From the NCBI RefSeq assembly GCF_018137965.1, contig NZ_CP073100.1, positions 5,157,754-5,221,753 of the forward strand: a DNA stretch of 64,000 nucleotides, written 5' to 3'. The DNA comes from Luteolibacter ambystomatis. Lineage in GTDB: Bacteria > Verrucomicrobiota > Verrucomicrobiia > Verrucomicrobiales > Akkermansiaceae. Below the pieces are notes generated by a model. The model had not been told where the DNA came from. It worked only from the letters and a program-made list of their open reading frames with translations, and ran no database searches. Shown here piece after piece: positions 7,546-16,962 of the stretch (positions are counted from its first letter, which is position 1; every line of letters begins with the position of its first letter). Both the position numbers and the translations under genes were made by a program.

Positions 7546-9423
7546 TTACAACCGCCGCTCGGCGATCTCCGCCTTGAGCTCGGCGAGGAATTCGTCCACC
7601 GGCTTCGAGCCGAGGTCGTCTTTGTCGCGGTGGCGGACGGAAACGGTGCCTTCTTCTTCCTCACGCTGGCCGATGACCAGCATGTAGGGGATGCGCTCGA
7701 GGCGGGCATTGCGGATCTTCGCACCGATTTTGTCGGAATCGCGGTCGATGGAGACGCGGATGCCGGCATCTGCGAGCTTGGCCGTCACGGCTTCCGCCGT
7801 TTCGAGCGTCTTTTCGGAGATCGGCAGCACGCGCACTTGTTCGGGAGCGAGCCACGTCGGGAACTTGCCTTCGAAGTGCTCGATGAGCAGACCGGTGAAA
7901 CGCTCCAGCGAGCCGAAGGGCGCGCGGTGGATCATGACCGGCGTGTGCTGGGTGTTGTCCGCGCCGATGTAGGAAAGCTTGAAGCGCTCCGGCAGATTGT
8001 AGTCCACCTGCACGGTGCCGAGCTGCCAATCGCGGCCGATCACGTCCTTCACCACGAAGTCGATCTTCGGGCCGTAGAACGCGGCCTCGCCGAGCTCTTC
8101 CGTGTATTCCACTCCGAGCACCTGTACGGCGCTGCGCAGGGCGTTCTCCGCCTTGTCCCAGTTCTCCGCCTTGCCGACGTATTTGTCGGAGTCCGGATCG
8201 CGGAGCGAGAGCCGCACGCGGTAGTCGCCCATGCCGAGGGTGCCGAGCACCTTCTTCACGAGATCGAGGCACTTCGTCACTTCTTCCGCCACCTGGTCCG
8301 GCGTGCAGAAAAGGTGGGCATCGTCCTGCGTGAAGCCGCGGACGCGCGTCATGCCGCCGAGTTCGCCGGATTGTTCCCAGCGGTACACCGTGCCGAACTC
8401 CGCGAGACGCACCGGCAGATCACGATACGAGCGATGCTCGCTGGCGAAGATCTTGATGTGGTGCGGGCAGTTCATCGGCTTGAGCATGTAGCCCTCGTAC
8501 GTGCCATCGGAGAGACCGTTGATGAGCTGGCTGCACGTCGCGTCCTCGTCGGCGAGCTTTTCGAGCACGTCGCGCTCGGCGATCGCCGGGTACTGGCTTT
8601 CCTGATAGTAGGGGAAGTGGCCGGAGGTGCGGTAGAGGTCGAGCTTGCCAATGTGCGGCGTGAAAACCTGCGAGTAGCCCTGCTTGTCGAGCTCGGCGGT
8701 GATGAAGTCCTGGAGCGAGCGGCGGATGAGCGCGCCCTTCGGTTTCCACAGGATCAGGCCCTGGCCGACTTCCTCGTCGATGTGGAACAGGTGCAGCTCG
8801 CGGCCGAGGCGGCGGTGGTCGCGCTTCTTCGCTTCCTCCAGGCGCACGAGGTGCTGTTCGAGGAGTTCCTTGTTTTCGAAAGCCGTGCCGTAGAGACGTT
8901 GGAGGCTGCCTTTCGATTCATCGCCCATGTAGAAGGACGAGGACACCGACATCAGCTTCACGTTCTTGCACTTCGCCGTGTAGCCCACGTGCGGGCCGGC
9001 GCAGAGGTCGATGAACTCGCCGTTCTGGAAGCAGGAGATTTCTTCGCCTTCCGGAATCTTGTCGATCAAGTCGAGCTTGAAACGGCTCGGATTGCCCGGG
9101 CGCTCCGAGAGACCGCCGAGGCGGCCGCTTTCGGCCATCGCCTTGGCTTCCTCACGGGAAATGACGCGGCGCTCGAACTTCTGGTTCTCCTTCGCGATCT
9201 TCTTCATCTCCGCCTCGATCTTCTCGAAGTCATCCGGCGTGATCCGGTGCTTCATCTCGAAGTCGTAGTAGAAACCGCTGTCGATCGGCGGGCCGTAGGC
9301 GAACTGGGCGTCCGGCCAGATCCGCAGGATGGCGGTGGCCATGACGTGGGCGCAGGAGTGGCGCAGGCGCTCCAGGTCCGTCATCTGCTGGCGCTCGTCG
9401 AGGGTCTTCCGTTCGGCTGACAT
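7546..9423 (-). CDS. thrS: Threonyl-tRNA synthetase lacking the TGS domain
   Basis: This enzyme charges tRNA-Thr in the cytoplasm. The 625-residue protein starts almost directly with the editing domain: the HSCAH motif (HxxxH) lies near residue 26, with its partner LCAGPH (CxxxH) later. The class II catalytic core holds the zinc ligands in KPMNCPHH, QDDAHLF and MIHRAPFGS. The anticodon-binding domain follows (FPTWLAPEQVRVLPIS, YMLVIGQREEEEGTVSVR). The usual ~60-residue N-terminal TGS domain is missing; only ~20 residues precede the editing domain. The start is the ATG at 9421-9423; upstream in-frame codons read like non-coding sequence. No T-box leader seen. Confidence 0.97.
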   Translation of the reverse strand: MSAERKTLDERQQMTDLERLRHSCAHVMATAILRIWPDAQFAYGPPIDSGFYYDFEMKHRITPDDFEKIEAEMKKIAKENQKFERRVISREEAKAMAESGRLGGLSERPGNPSRFKLDLIDKIPEGEEISCFQNGEFIDLCAGPHVGYTAKCKNVKLMSVSSSFYMGDESKGSLQRLYGTAFENKELLEQHLVRLEEAKKRDHRRLGRELHLFHIDEEVGQGLILWKPKGALIRRSLQDFITAELDKQGYSQVFTPHIGKLDLYRTSGHFPYYQESQYPAIAERDVLEKLADEDATCSQLINGLSDGTYEGYMLKPMNCPHHIKIFASEHRSYRDLPVRLAEFGTVYRWEQSGELGGMTRVRGFTQDDAHLFCTPDQVAEEVTKCLDLVKKVLGTLGMGDYRVRLSLRDPDSDKYVGKAENWDKAENALRSAVQVLGVEYTEELGEAAFYGPKIDFVVKDVIGRDWQLGTVQVDYNLPERFKLSYIGADNTQHTPVMIHRAPFGSLERFTGLLIEHFEGKFPTWLAPEQVRVLPISEKTLETAEAVTAKLADAGIRVSIDRDSDKIGAKIRNARLERIPYMLVIGQREEEEGTVSVRHRDKDDLGSKPVDEFLAELKAEIAERRL

Positions 9424-9569
9424 GGGACGGCGGATGAAACATCCCGCGGCCCGATTTTCAAGGCAAACCCGCCACCCACCGGGTGACATCGGAGGCATGG
9501 AAACGTTGGAATCCCGACCATGCGCCGGGACGCGGACGCGATTGGCGAACTGCCAAGGTAAATTCGGGA

Positions 9570-9815
9570 CTACCCCCGTTCGCGGGCGGCTTTCATTTCG
9601 TCACGCACGACGTTGGCGAGACCACCGATTCCCGCCCATGCCAGGAAAAGGAAGGCAACGACGAGAAAGGCGACTCCACCTTGCGGGTTTCCACGATCCA
9701 ACGCGACACCCGTCGCTGCCGAAAAGACGATGAATCCGGCGTGAATCAGACGGCGGAGTCGGTTGATGGCCGCAGCCACTTCGTGGTTGCCGGATTGTGG
9801 TGGAGTGTCAGACAT
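9570..9815 (-). CDS. Small predicted membrane protein, 81 aa
   Basis: I do not recognise the family. The first ~20 residues are hydrophilic. Two hydrophobic stretches follow: a weaker one, RLIHAGFIVFSAATGVAL (about 23-40), and a clear one, GVAFLVVAFLFLAWAGIGGL (about 47-66). A charged tail ends the protein. The ATG at 9813-9815 is the first in frame. It stands alone, upstream of thrS on the same strand with a 146-bp gap. Confidence 0.55.
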   Translation of the reverse strand: MSDTPPQSGNHEVAAAINRLRRLIHAGFIVFSAATGVALDRGNPQGGVAFLVVAFLFLAWAGIGGLANVVRDEMKAARERG

Positions 9816-9950
9816 GACGGTATCTGGATCATTTGCCGGATTTGATCATCTGCCCAACCAAATCCGGCAGTGTGAACGGGATGGGCCGATGAGCCGAAAG
9901 ATCCGCCAGATTGGCAGCGTTTCTGCTTTAAGTTGCACGCCATTTTATCT

Positions 9951-11981
9951 GTGTCTCGCCTACTACTTCTTCTCTTTTTCGGGCTTTCCGTCGCCCTTCA
10001 GGCGTCGGAAGCGGATCTGGATCGGACCATCGTCCAGTTCCGGGAATTCTTATTGGGGAAGGTTGCGGTGGGGATGGAGGACACGAACGAGCCGCGTCAT
10101 TCGGACACAAAGGTGGACCGTTTCGTCCGCGCATTGAAGCCGGACGGCTCATGGGCGGATGTCGACTACGGTGGCAAGGCGCGTTCCGGGTGGCAGCCTG
10201 CGGAGCATGTGGCGCGGCTGCGGGCGATGGTCGGTTCCGTGGCAAAGAACGAGGGCAACCGCGCTGAAACGCTCGCCGCCGTTCACCGGGCTTTCGCGTT
10301 CTGGATCAAGAGCGACCTCCAGTGCCCGAACTGGTGGTACAACAACATCGGCATGCCGAAGGAGCTCGCCGCCTGTGGCATCCTGCTCGGCAAGGATCTG
10401 CTGCCGGAGGAAAAACGCTTTCTCACGGAGGTGCTGATGCCGCGCTCGAAGATCGCCATGACCGGCCAGAACCGGCAGTGGTTGGCCGGAAACACGCTGA
10501 TGTTCGGTTTGCTCAAGCGCGATGAGGCGGTGGTGGGTGAAGCTGCCGCAGTGATTTGGAACGAGGTACAGGTGGTGGAGAAGGAAGGCATCCAGCCGGA
10601 TGCAAGCTATCACCAGCACGGACCGCAGCAGCAGTTCGGGAACTACGGGCTGGCCTTCGCGGTGGAGATCGGGCGCTGGGCGACCATGCTCGGGGGCACG
10701 CCGTGGGCGCTTCCGCCTGCGAAGCTGGAGGCCTACCGGTTGTTCCTGCTCGATGGTGTCGCCTGGGTTTGCTGGCGCGGGGTGATGGACGTGGGGGCCT
10801 GCGGACGGCAGTTTCAGCCGGGCTCTCCCGTGAGCAAGGCTTCGTCGGTGGCCCGGGCGATGGAATGCGCGGCGGGTTTCGATCGCGATCACGCGGCGGC
10901 TTATCTGGCAGCGGCGAAGCGTAACCAGCCCGGCGCGGCAAACGATCTCACCGGAAACCGTTTCTTCTGGCGGTCGGACGGCATGGTGCAGCGGAATGCC
11001 GAGTGGAGCGCCACGCTCAAGATGTCCTCAAATCGCGTGATCGGCTCGGAGATCGTGAACGACGAGAACCTCTCCGGCTACCATCTCGGGGATGGCATGC
11101 TGTTGTTCTACCGCAGTGGCAGCGAGTATCAGGACATCTTTCCGGTGTGGGACTGGCAGAAACTTCCTGGCACGACATGTGCGCAGAATGAGCTGCCGAG
11201 ATCCAACCGCTCATCGGTCGCGCGGGATTTCATCGGTGGTATCTCCGATGGCAGATCCGGGATGGCGGTGATGGATTATGCCCGCGATGGCGCGAGCGCG
11301 CACAAGGCGTGGTTTTTCAATGACAGCACGGTGGTGTGCCTCGGCGCGGCCATCCAAGGTGATACGAAGGAAAAGGTGGTGACCACGCTCGATCAATGCC
11401 TCGTCCAAGGACCGGTCAAAGCCCAGCGCGAGGGGAAAACCGCGCCGTTGTCACCGGGCACGGTTTCCGGGATCGAGTGGGTCGAGCATGGCACCTTCCG
11501 CTACAGCCTGCTGGAGAAATCCCCCGTGGTCATGACCGCCGGACCGGCCGCCGGAAACTGGAGCCGCATCTATCGGAATCCAAACACGCCGAAGGCGGAT
11601 GTCACCAAGCCGGTCTTCTGTCTCACCATCGATCACGGAGCGCAGCCGAAAGACGCCCGGTATGCCTACGCCGTGTCACCCGCGGGTGAAGCAGCGCGGG
11701 CGAAGGTGCTGGTGAACACCGCGGATCTGCAGGCGGTCCAGCTCTCCCCGGATCTGACCGGCATCATTTTCTGGAAAGCCGGGGTATTCACCACGGCATC
11801 CGGTGCTCCGATCACGGTGGATCAGCCCTGCGTGGCGCTGTTGGATGCGACCAAGCGCGAACTGAGGGTGGCGGATCCCACGCAGAAGCTGGCGACGGTT
11901 CACGTAACGCTCGGCAGCGGAATCAAAACCGTAGTGTTCCCGACCGGTGGCCAGGCAGGAACCGCAGTGGTGGTAAGGTAG
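9951..11981 (+). CDS. Secreted polysaccharide lyase family 8 (chondroitin AC/hyaluronate lyase-like)
   Basis: A 676-residue secreted lyase. PL8 enzymes cut uronic-acid glycosaminoglycans or xanthan by beta-elimination. The helical toroid domain has NWWYNNIGMPK (about 130) with the family Asn. QPDASYHQHGPQQQFGNYG (about 215-233) supplies the catalytic His and Tyr and matches the conserved PL8 segment closely. A beta-sandwich C-terminal half follows. The GTG at 9951 gives a clean signal peptide, MSRLLLLLFFGLSVALQA; a TTG at 9933 would add six residues. It heads a row of secreted polysaccharide enzymes with the PL10 lyase and sulfatase. Substrate (chondroitin or hyaluronan type) is inferred from family and from the nearby sulfatase. 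Confidence 0.88.
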   Translation: MSRLLLLLFFGLSVALQASEADLDRTIVQFREFLLGKVAVGMEDTNEPRHSDTKVDRFVRALKPDGSWADVDYGGKARSGWQPAEHVARLRAMVGSVAKNEGNRAETLAAVHRAFAFWIKSDLQCPNWWYNNIGMPKELAACGILLGKDLLPEEKRFLTEVLMPRSKIAMTGQNRQWLAGNTLMFGLLKRDEAVVGEAAAVIWNEVQVVEKEGIQPDASYHQHGPQQQFGNYGLAFAVEIGRWATMLGGTPWALPPAKLEAYRLFLLDGVAWVCWRGVMDVGACGRQFQPGSPVSKASSVARAMECAAGFDRDHAAAYLAAAKRNQPGAANDLTGNRFFWRSDGMVQRNAEWSATLKMSSNRVIGSEIVNDENLSGYHLGDGMLLFYRSGSEYQDIFPVWDWQKLPGTTCAQNELPRSNRSSVARDFIGGISDGRSGMAVMDYARDGASAHKAWFFNDSTVVCLGAAIQGDTKEKVVTTLDQCLVQGPVKAQREGKTAPLSPGTVSGIEWVEHGTFRYSLLEKSPVVMTAGPAAGNWSRIYRNPNTPKADVTKPVFCLTIDHGAQPKDARYAYAVSPAGEAARAKVLVNTADLQAVQLSPDLTGIIFWKAGVFTTASGAPITVDQPCVALLDATKRELRVADPTQKLATVHVTLGSGIKTVVFPTGGQAGTAVVVR

Positions 11982-12131
11982 GAAGGAGCCGGGGCTCTAC
12001 CGGACTCATCTGGTTCAAGTCTGCCACGCTTCGTTGCCCGACAGCATGCCTGCCGTGAAATGAGGTGCTGCCGCAAATTGTGCGGTCGTGACCGTTGCCG
12101 TGTGACCGCGGCGGGGGCATGATGCCTCCCC

Positions 12132-13199
12132 ATGCGAAATGCCGGCCTTTCCTTCGCGCGTGTCCTGGGACTCGCTCTGGCGCTGCTGGCTCCCGTTCCG
12201 TCGATGGCTGCCGGAGGCGGCACCGCGCCGTATCTCCAGAAGCCGGATGCCTGGTTTGCCACGCCGGAGGCGAAGCACGTTGCGGAGATCATCCTTTCCT
12301 ACCAATCCGATCTCGGCGGCTGGCCGAAGAACACGGACACCGTGGATGCGCCCTACACCGGGGATCGCAAGGAATTGCATCCGACCTTTGACAACGGCGC
12401 CACCACCGGTGAGCTGCGCTTTCTCGCGCGCATGTTCAACGCCACCAGGGACGAGGCCTGCCGCACCGCATTCCAACGTGGCCTTGCCTACATCCTGAAG
12501 GCGCAATATCCCACCGGCGGCTGGCCGCAATTCCATCCGCCGGGCAAGCAGTACCACCGCCATATCACCTTCAATGATGATGCGATGGTGCGGCTGCTGG
12601 AGTTCCTGCGCGAAGTGGCTCGGGAGGATGCCTGCAAGTTCGTGCCCGATGTGGAACGCAAGGCGTCGGACAAGGCCTTTGCCGATGGCATCGCGTGCAT
12701 CCTGAAGTGCCAGATCCGCATCGATGGCAAGCCGACCGTGTGGTGCGCACAACATGACGAGATCGACTACAGTCCACGTCCCGCGCGCGCGTTCGAGCTC
12801 GCATCCTTCAGTGGTTCCGAATCGGTCGGCATCGTGAGGCTGCTCATGAGCTTGGAGAAACCCACGCCGGAAGTGATCGCTGCCGTGAATGGCGCGATGG
12901 CGTGGTTCGAGGCAGCGAAGATCACCGGCATCCGTCTTGACCGCGTATCCGACCCGCAAAGCGCGAAAGGAAAGAACCTCGTGGTGGTGGCGGACCCGGA
13001 AGGCCCGCCGCTGTGGGCGAGGTTTTACGATCTCAAGACCGGAAAACCGTTCTTCTGCGACCGCGATGGCGTGCCGAAGGCGACCATCGCCGAGATCGGC
13101 TACGAACGCCGCAATGGCTACGCGTGGTACGGCGAATGGCCGGCGAAGTTGATCGAGAAGGACTATCCGGCTTGGAAGGCGCGGAATCATTTTCGCTGA
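12132..13199 (+). CDS. pelA: Secreted pectate lyase, PL10 family
   Basis: A 355-residue lyase with signal peptide (MRNAGLSFARVLGLALALLA, cleavage about residue 26). PL10 hallmarks are clear: GGWPKNTD, TFDNGATTGELRFLA, YPTGGWPQF, ITFNDDAMVRLLEFL, WCAQHD and the final WYGEWPAKLIEKDYPAWK. PL10 enzymes cleave homogalacturonan with Ca2+ by beta-elimination. It follows the PL8 gene by 150 bp without visible terminator. The gap to the sulfatase (about 100 bp) suggests separate transcripts or a loose operon. A pectate lyase beside a glycosaminoglycan-type lyase suggests acidic polysaccharides of mixed origin, for example algal or plant debris plus animal matrix. Confidence 0.93.
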   Translation: MRNAGLSFARVLGLALALLAPVPSMAAGGGTAPYLQKPDAWFATPEAKHVAEIILSYQSDLGGWPKNTDTVDAPYTGDRKELHPTFDNGATTGELRFLARMFNATRDEACRTAFQRGLAYILKAQYPTGGWPQFHPPGKQYHRHITFNDDAMVRLLEFLREVAREDACKFVPDVERKASDKAFADGIACILKCQIRIDGKPTVWCAQHDEIDYSPRPARAFELASFSGSESVGIVRLLMSLEKPTPEVIAAVNGAMAWFEAAKITGIRLDRVSDPQSAKGKNLVVVADPEGPPLWARFYDLKTGKPFFCDRDGVPKATIAEIGYERRNGYAWYGEWPAKLIEKDYPAWKARNHFR

Positions 13200-13292
13200 A
13201 ACTCCGACTGTGCTCGTGGAGGGTACGGTGGATGCCGTGTGTTTGTGGGAACTATTTGCGTGAGAAGTACGTAAGAATGGATTCCATCAGCC

Positions 13293-13298
13293 TATAGT
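13293..13298 (+). promoter_or_regulatory. Predicted -10 element close to the sulfatase start
   Basis: TATAGT lies only 5 nt before the ATG at 13304, so transcription would begin at or next to the start codon (a possible leaderless mRNA). No convincing -35 was seen. Confidence 0.35.
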
Positions 13299-13303
13299 CT
13301 TCC

Positions 13304-14809
13304 ATGATGATGAGAATCCCGACCATCGTTTGCGCCCTTTTCGCGTTGGCAGCTTGCGTTGCGCCACTATCCGCGGCGCCGAAACCGAACATCGTGCTTT
13401 TCGTCACCGATGATGAAAGCCCCATCGCCGGTTGCTACGGATCGCCGGTGATCCAGACGCCGCATCTGGATGCCCTGGCCAAGGATGGCACGATGTTCAC
13501 CAACGCCTATGCCACCACGGCCTCGTGCTCGGCGAGCCGCTCCGTGATTCTCACCGGTACTCACAATCATGCGAACGGCCAATACGGACACGTTCACGAC
13601 TACCATCATTTCGAGACCTATGCGAACTGCGCCGCCATCAGCCTGCCACAGCAGTTGAAGCTTCTCGGCTACCGCACCGCCCACATGGGCAAGAACCACG
13701 TCGCGCCGGATTCGGTTTATCACTACGATCAGGAGCTGAAGGTCACCGGTCCGCACGATTCGCCGAACTGGGTGAAGAACTGCGAACCGTTGTTCAATGA
13801 AAAGTCGGACCAGCCATTCTATCTTGCCTTCTGGACGCATGATCCACATCGCAGCGGTGAGGAGCAGCAGTCGGTACCCGGCGATCTGAAGCCGAACGCT
13901 TTCGGCAACCCGCAGGTCGGCAAGGAATATCCGGGAATCAAGGAAGTCATCTATGATCCATCGAAAGTGGTCGTGCCTTCCTATCTGCCGGATACGCCGG
14001 AGTGCCGTGCGGAGATCGCGCAGTACTACCAGAGCGCGACCCGCACCGACAAAGCCCTGGGCGCGCTCGTCGAGGCGCTGAAGAAAGCGGGCCAGTATGA
14101 CAACACCATCATCATTTTCACCGCCGACCATGGCATGGCATTCCCGGGTGCGAAGACCACCGTCTATGAAGCGGGCCTTCGTGTGCCCTTCGTGGTTCAC
14201 ATGCCGGGCGCGAAACCCGGCGTGGTGAATGATGCGATGATCTCCCACCTGGATCTCACGCCGACGTTGGTGGATGCCGCAGGAGGCCTGGATAAAGCGG
14301 CCAATGCCCCGAAGCAACTCGCACCAGTGGAGAAGGCCGGCCTTGGCGAGAACGCAGGGAAGAAGTTCACGCGTTACCAAGGTCGTTCGTGGGTGGGCCT
14401 TGTCGGTCGGGAACACGGTGAAGGCTGGGATGAAATCTCAGCCTCGCACACCTTCCACGAAATCCAGATGTACTATCCGATGCGCGCGATCCGTGATCGC
14501 CGCTACAAGCTGATCTGGAACATCGCCTCACCGCTGCCATTCCCCTTCGCTTCCGACCTGTGGGCGGCCTCCACCTGGCAGGGCGTGTGGCGCAAGGGGC
14601 CGCAGGCGCTCTATGGCAACCGTACCGTGGACTCCTACATCCATCGCCCGCCGTTCGAGCTCTACGACATGGAGAAAGATGCGGCGGAAACGAAGAACCT
14701 CGCCGAGGATCCGACTCACAAGGAGCTGTTGGAATCGATGAAGAAGCGGCTCAAGGAGATGCAGAAGCGCACCGACGACCCGTGGCGTCTCAAGTGGGAG
14801 TACGAGTGA
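13304..14809 (+). CDS. Secreted sulfatase (S1 family)
   Basis: A 501-residue arylsulfatase-type enzyme that removes sulfate esters from glycans. The metal-binding VTDDES (Asp36, Asp37) and the formylglycine motif CSASR (Cys75 to be oxidised; Ala in place of the more common Pro, an allowed variant) are present. MGKNHV and FTADHGM supply the other active-site groups. The N-terminus is a signal peptide. It contains LAAC (Cys18), so the protein could be lipid-anchored instead of cut after LSAA. Activity needs a formylglycine-generating enzyme, not in this window. Next to a PL8 lyase, sulfated glycosaminoglycan is the likely target. The C-terminal half (RDRRYKLIWNIASP, ELYDMEKDAAETKNLAEDP) is typical of the family. 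Confidence 0.93.
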   Translation: MMMRIPTIVCALFALAACVAPLSAAPKPNIVLFVTDDESPIAGCYGSPVIQTPHLDALAKDGTMFTNAYATTASCSASRSVILTGTHNHANGQYGHVHDYHHFETYANCAAISLPQQLKLLGYRTAHMGKNHVAPDSVYHYDQELKVTGPHDSPNWVKNCEPLFNEKSDQPFYLAFWTHDPHRSGEEQQSVPGDLKPNAFGNPQVGKEYPGIKEVIYDPSKVVVPSYLPDTPECRAEIAQYYQSATRTDKALGALVEALKKAGQYDNTIIIFTADHGMAFPGAKTTVYEAGLRVPFVVHMPGAKPGVVNDAMISHLDLTPTLVDAAGGLDKAANAPKQLAPVEKAGLGENAGKKFTRYQGRSWVGLVGREHGEGWDEISASHTFHEIQMYYPMRAIRDRRYKLIWNIASPLPFPFASDLWAASTWQGVWRKGPQALYGNRTVDSYIHRPPFELYDMEKDAAETKNLAEDPTHKELLESMKKRLKEMQKRTDDPWRLKWEYE

Positions 14810-14894
14810 GAGGGCGGGGAGGGGGGCGTTGAAGGTCACATGGCCGCCGCCCGGCGCGGTTTGTTCGCCCGCATACCGGATTCCAGCGGCAGCA

Positions 14895-16001
14895 TCAAAG
14901 CCACTTCTTCCATTTGAAGAGCCACAATTGGATCGCGGCAATGACCGCCATGACGGTCATGACTCCGATGTAGCCGTAGGGATGGTACAACTCCGGCATG
15001 TTCAATGGCAGTGTTCTGCCGGCGGGGGGATCGGGGGCGAAGTTCATGCCATAGACTCCGACGATGAACGTCAGCGGAATGAAGATCGAAGTGATCACGG
15101 TGAGCACCCTCATGATCTCGTTGGTCCGCAGCCCGACGCTGGAATGATAGAGATCCATCAGACCGGAGGTGATGTCCTTGTAACTCTCCACGAGGTCCAT
15201 GAGCTGGACCGTGTGATCGTAGCAATCGCGGAGGAACACCTTGGTCGGCTCGGCGATCTGGCCGGATGCGTCATGGAGCAGTCCGTTGACCACGTCGCGC
15301 AGGGGCCAGATCAAGCGGCGCAGTTGGGTGAGACTGCGTTTGTGTTCATGGAGGGCCAGCACCATCTGGCGCGAGGGTTTTTCAAGCAGGTCGTCCTCCA
15401 GTTCCTCAATGCTCTCACTGATGCATTCGAGCACCGGATAGTAGTGGTCGATGATCGAATCCAGCAAGGCATAGGCGAGGTAGTCCGCCTTGGATTTCCG
15501 GATCGGCCCCATTCCGGCCCGGAGGCGATCCCTTACCGGATTGAATACATCATAGTCGGCCTCCTCCTGGACCGTGATCAGGAAATGATCACCGAGGAAA
15601 AAGCTCACCTGTTCGCCGCAGATGTTGCGCTTTTTGTCCTGATATACCATTTGGGCGACGATGAACAGGTAGCCGGGAAACTGTTCCGTCTTGGGGCGTT
15701 GGCCGGTGTTCAGGGCGTCTTCCAGAGCCAGGGGATGGAGGTCGAAGTGTGCGGCGAGCGTTTGGAGAGCCTCGACGTCGCCTAGGCCGTCAACATTGAT
15801 CCAGGTGATCTTGTGATTGTCGATGTGCGAGATCAGCCCCTGAATGTCGGTTATCTCGCGTTCCTCGAAGTGGCCGGCGTCATACTCGATGCACTGGATG
15901 CGGGGTTTCCGGGTTTTGCCGTCCACCAGATGAGGGAGAAGGGTGGCTGGAGATGAACCTGGTGCCGAATAGCGTTTTTCGAACATGGAGCGGGGCTTCA
16001 T
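14895..16001 (-). CDS. corA: CorA-type magnesium/cobalt channel
   Basis: A 368-residue CorA family protein: a large cytoplasmic domain, a long helix and two C-terminal membrane segments, with the pore signature YGMNF in the loop between them (VGVYGMNFAPDPPAG). CorA is a pentameric channel for Mg2+ uptake gated by cytoplasmic Mg2+. The ATG at 16001 is chosen; a TTG four codons upstream is less likely. It lies in the same orientation as the beta-barrel protein, MgtA-type ATPase and two-component genes upstream (57-bp gap to the first), which points to a Mg2+ homeostasis group. It is convergent with the sulfatase. Confidence 0.95.
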   Translation of the reverse strand: MKPRSMFEKRYSAPGSSPATLLPHLVDGKTRKPRIQCIEYDAGHFEEREITDIQGLISHIDNHKITWINVDGLGDVEALQTLAAHFDLHPLALEDALNTGQRPKTEQFPGYLFIVAQMVYQDKKRNICGEQVSFFLGDHFLITVQEEADYDVFNPVRDRLRAGMGPIRKSKADYLAYALLDSIIDHYYPVLECISESIEELEDDLLEKPSRQMVLALHEHKRSLTQLRRLIWPLRDVVNGLLHDASGQIAEPTKVFLRDCYDHTVQLMDLVESYKDITSGLMDLYHSSVGLRTNEIMRVLTVITSIFIPLTFIVGVYGMNFAPDPPAGRTLPLNMPELYHPYGYIGVMTVMAVIAAIQLWLFKWKKWL

Positions 16002-16058
16002 AAAATGAAACAAGATCGGGTGTTTCCGCGGAGGCCGCTGCGAAACGCGGCCCTTCTG

Positions 16059-16802
16059 TCAAAAAATGAGTGTTAGTCCGAGTGAAATCGCGGCTTCTTC
16101 GGTCCCCTTGCAACCGGCTTCGAATGCACCGCCGATGTAGACCCCGCGGGTGACTTCCGCTTGGCAACCGCACCGCAGGAAGCTTTGGAGATCCGCTCCA
16201 TCGTGATCGGGCAGCAGCATGTAGGTCTCCACAAACAACATCCATTTCTCCGTAGTCTGCCATCGGAGGGCGGCTCCGAAGAATCCGGCTTCCTCGCTTT
16301 TGTTGTCCCTGCCGCTTTCCGGCACCCAATTGAACCCGGCGTTGCCATCGAAGCTGACCCTTCCCCATTCCCGTGTAGCGATGAGGAGGAAATTGAAGTT
16401 CGTCGCCCCAACCCCCAATCCATGGGACGCGGTGGGGAGCGTGGCGGTGGAGCTCAGGCTGAGGGCAAAGGGACACCGGGACGAATCGACCAAAGGGGTT
16501 TTCAATCCCAAACTCAGATCCAGGAGTCCTTCCCGCTCATTGGGAGTTGCGGAATCTCGTTCGCGCTGCCACCCGAATCCCAATCCCACGGATCCTTCGA
16601 TCCGGGAGCAGATTCCCGTCGTGAACGAGAAACTGTTTCCGGCTGCATGGGTCGCCGGATCACGCCGTACGTCCACGGTCACGTCGATCTCCCTTTCGCC
16701 GGGAGGATGAATTGCCGCGTCGTCCACCACCAGCGGGTAGGCGGCGCGGAGCGTGCCCATCCCTGCAAGGGTGACGATGCCGATGCGGATCGATGGTTTC
16801 AT
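16059..16802 (-). CDS. Predicted outer-membrane beta-barrel protein
   Basis: A 247-residue protein with N-terminal signal peptide (about 20 residues, ending in LRAA) and alternating amphipathic beta strands (SLGLKTPLV, ATLPTASHG, VSFDGNAGFNWVPESGRD). It ends in a terminal Phe (GLTLIF), as outer-membrane barrels do. The pattern resembles the MetA-pathway/phenol-degradation outer-membrane family (PF13557-like), which is often called a transporter without proof. Between corA and the MgtA-type gene it may let cations through the outer membrane; this is inference from position only. Confidence 0.7.
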   Translation of the reverse strand: MKPSIRIGIVTLAGMGTLRAAYPLVVDDAAIHPPGEREIDVTVDVRRDPATHAAGNSFSFTTGICSRIEGSVGLGFGWQRERDSATPNEREGLLDLSLGLKTPLVDSSRCPFALSLSSTATLPTASHGLGVGATNFNFLLIATREWGRVSFDGNAGFNWVPESGRDNKSEEAGFFGAALRWQTTEKWMLFVETYMLLPDHDGADLQSFLRCGCQAEVTRGVYIGGAFEAGCKGTEEAAISLGLTLIF

Positions 16803-16962
16803 CGCATTGAATGTTGGTTCAAATCATGGCGCTCCGTGCGGGCCGTCTTGCAACAGCGGGCGAGAGCGGCGCGGATCGGACCCAGTCCGGAATCGGCCAC
16901 AGCCGATGGTCCGGACCAGGGTGGTCGTAGGACCGGATGCATGGCGTGCTTTCGTCCGGGGT

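Noticed and set aside
7630..9420. Long open frame on the plus strand opposite thrS
   Set aside because: It is the complement of a well-conserved synthetase gene; its product has no family pattern and arises from high GC content.
16803..16962. M-box riboswitch or small gene between the barrel gene and mgtA
   Set aside because: The interval lies downstream of mgtA, not upstream, and shows no M-box-like elements or open frame worth calling.
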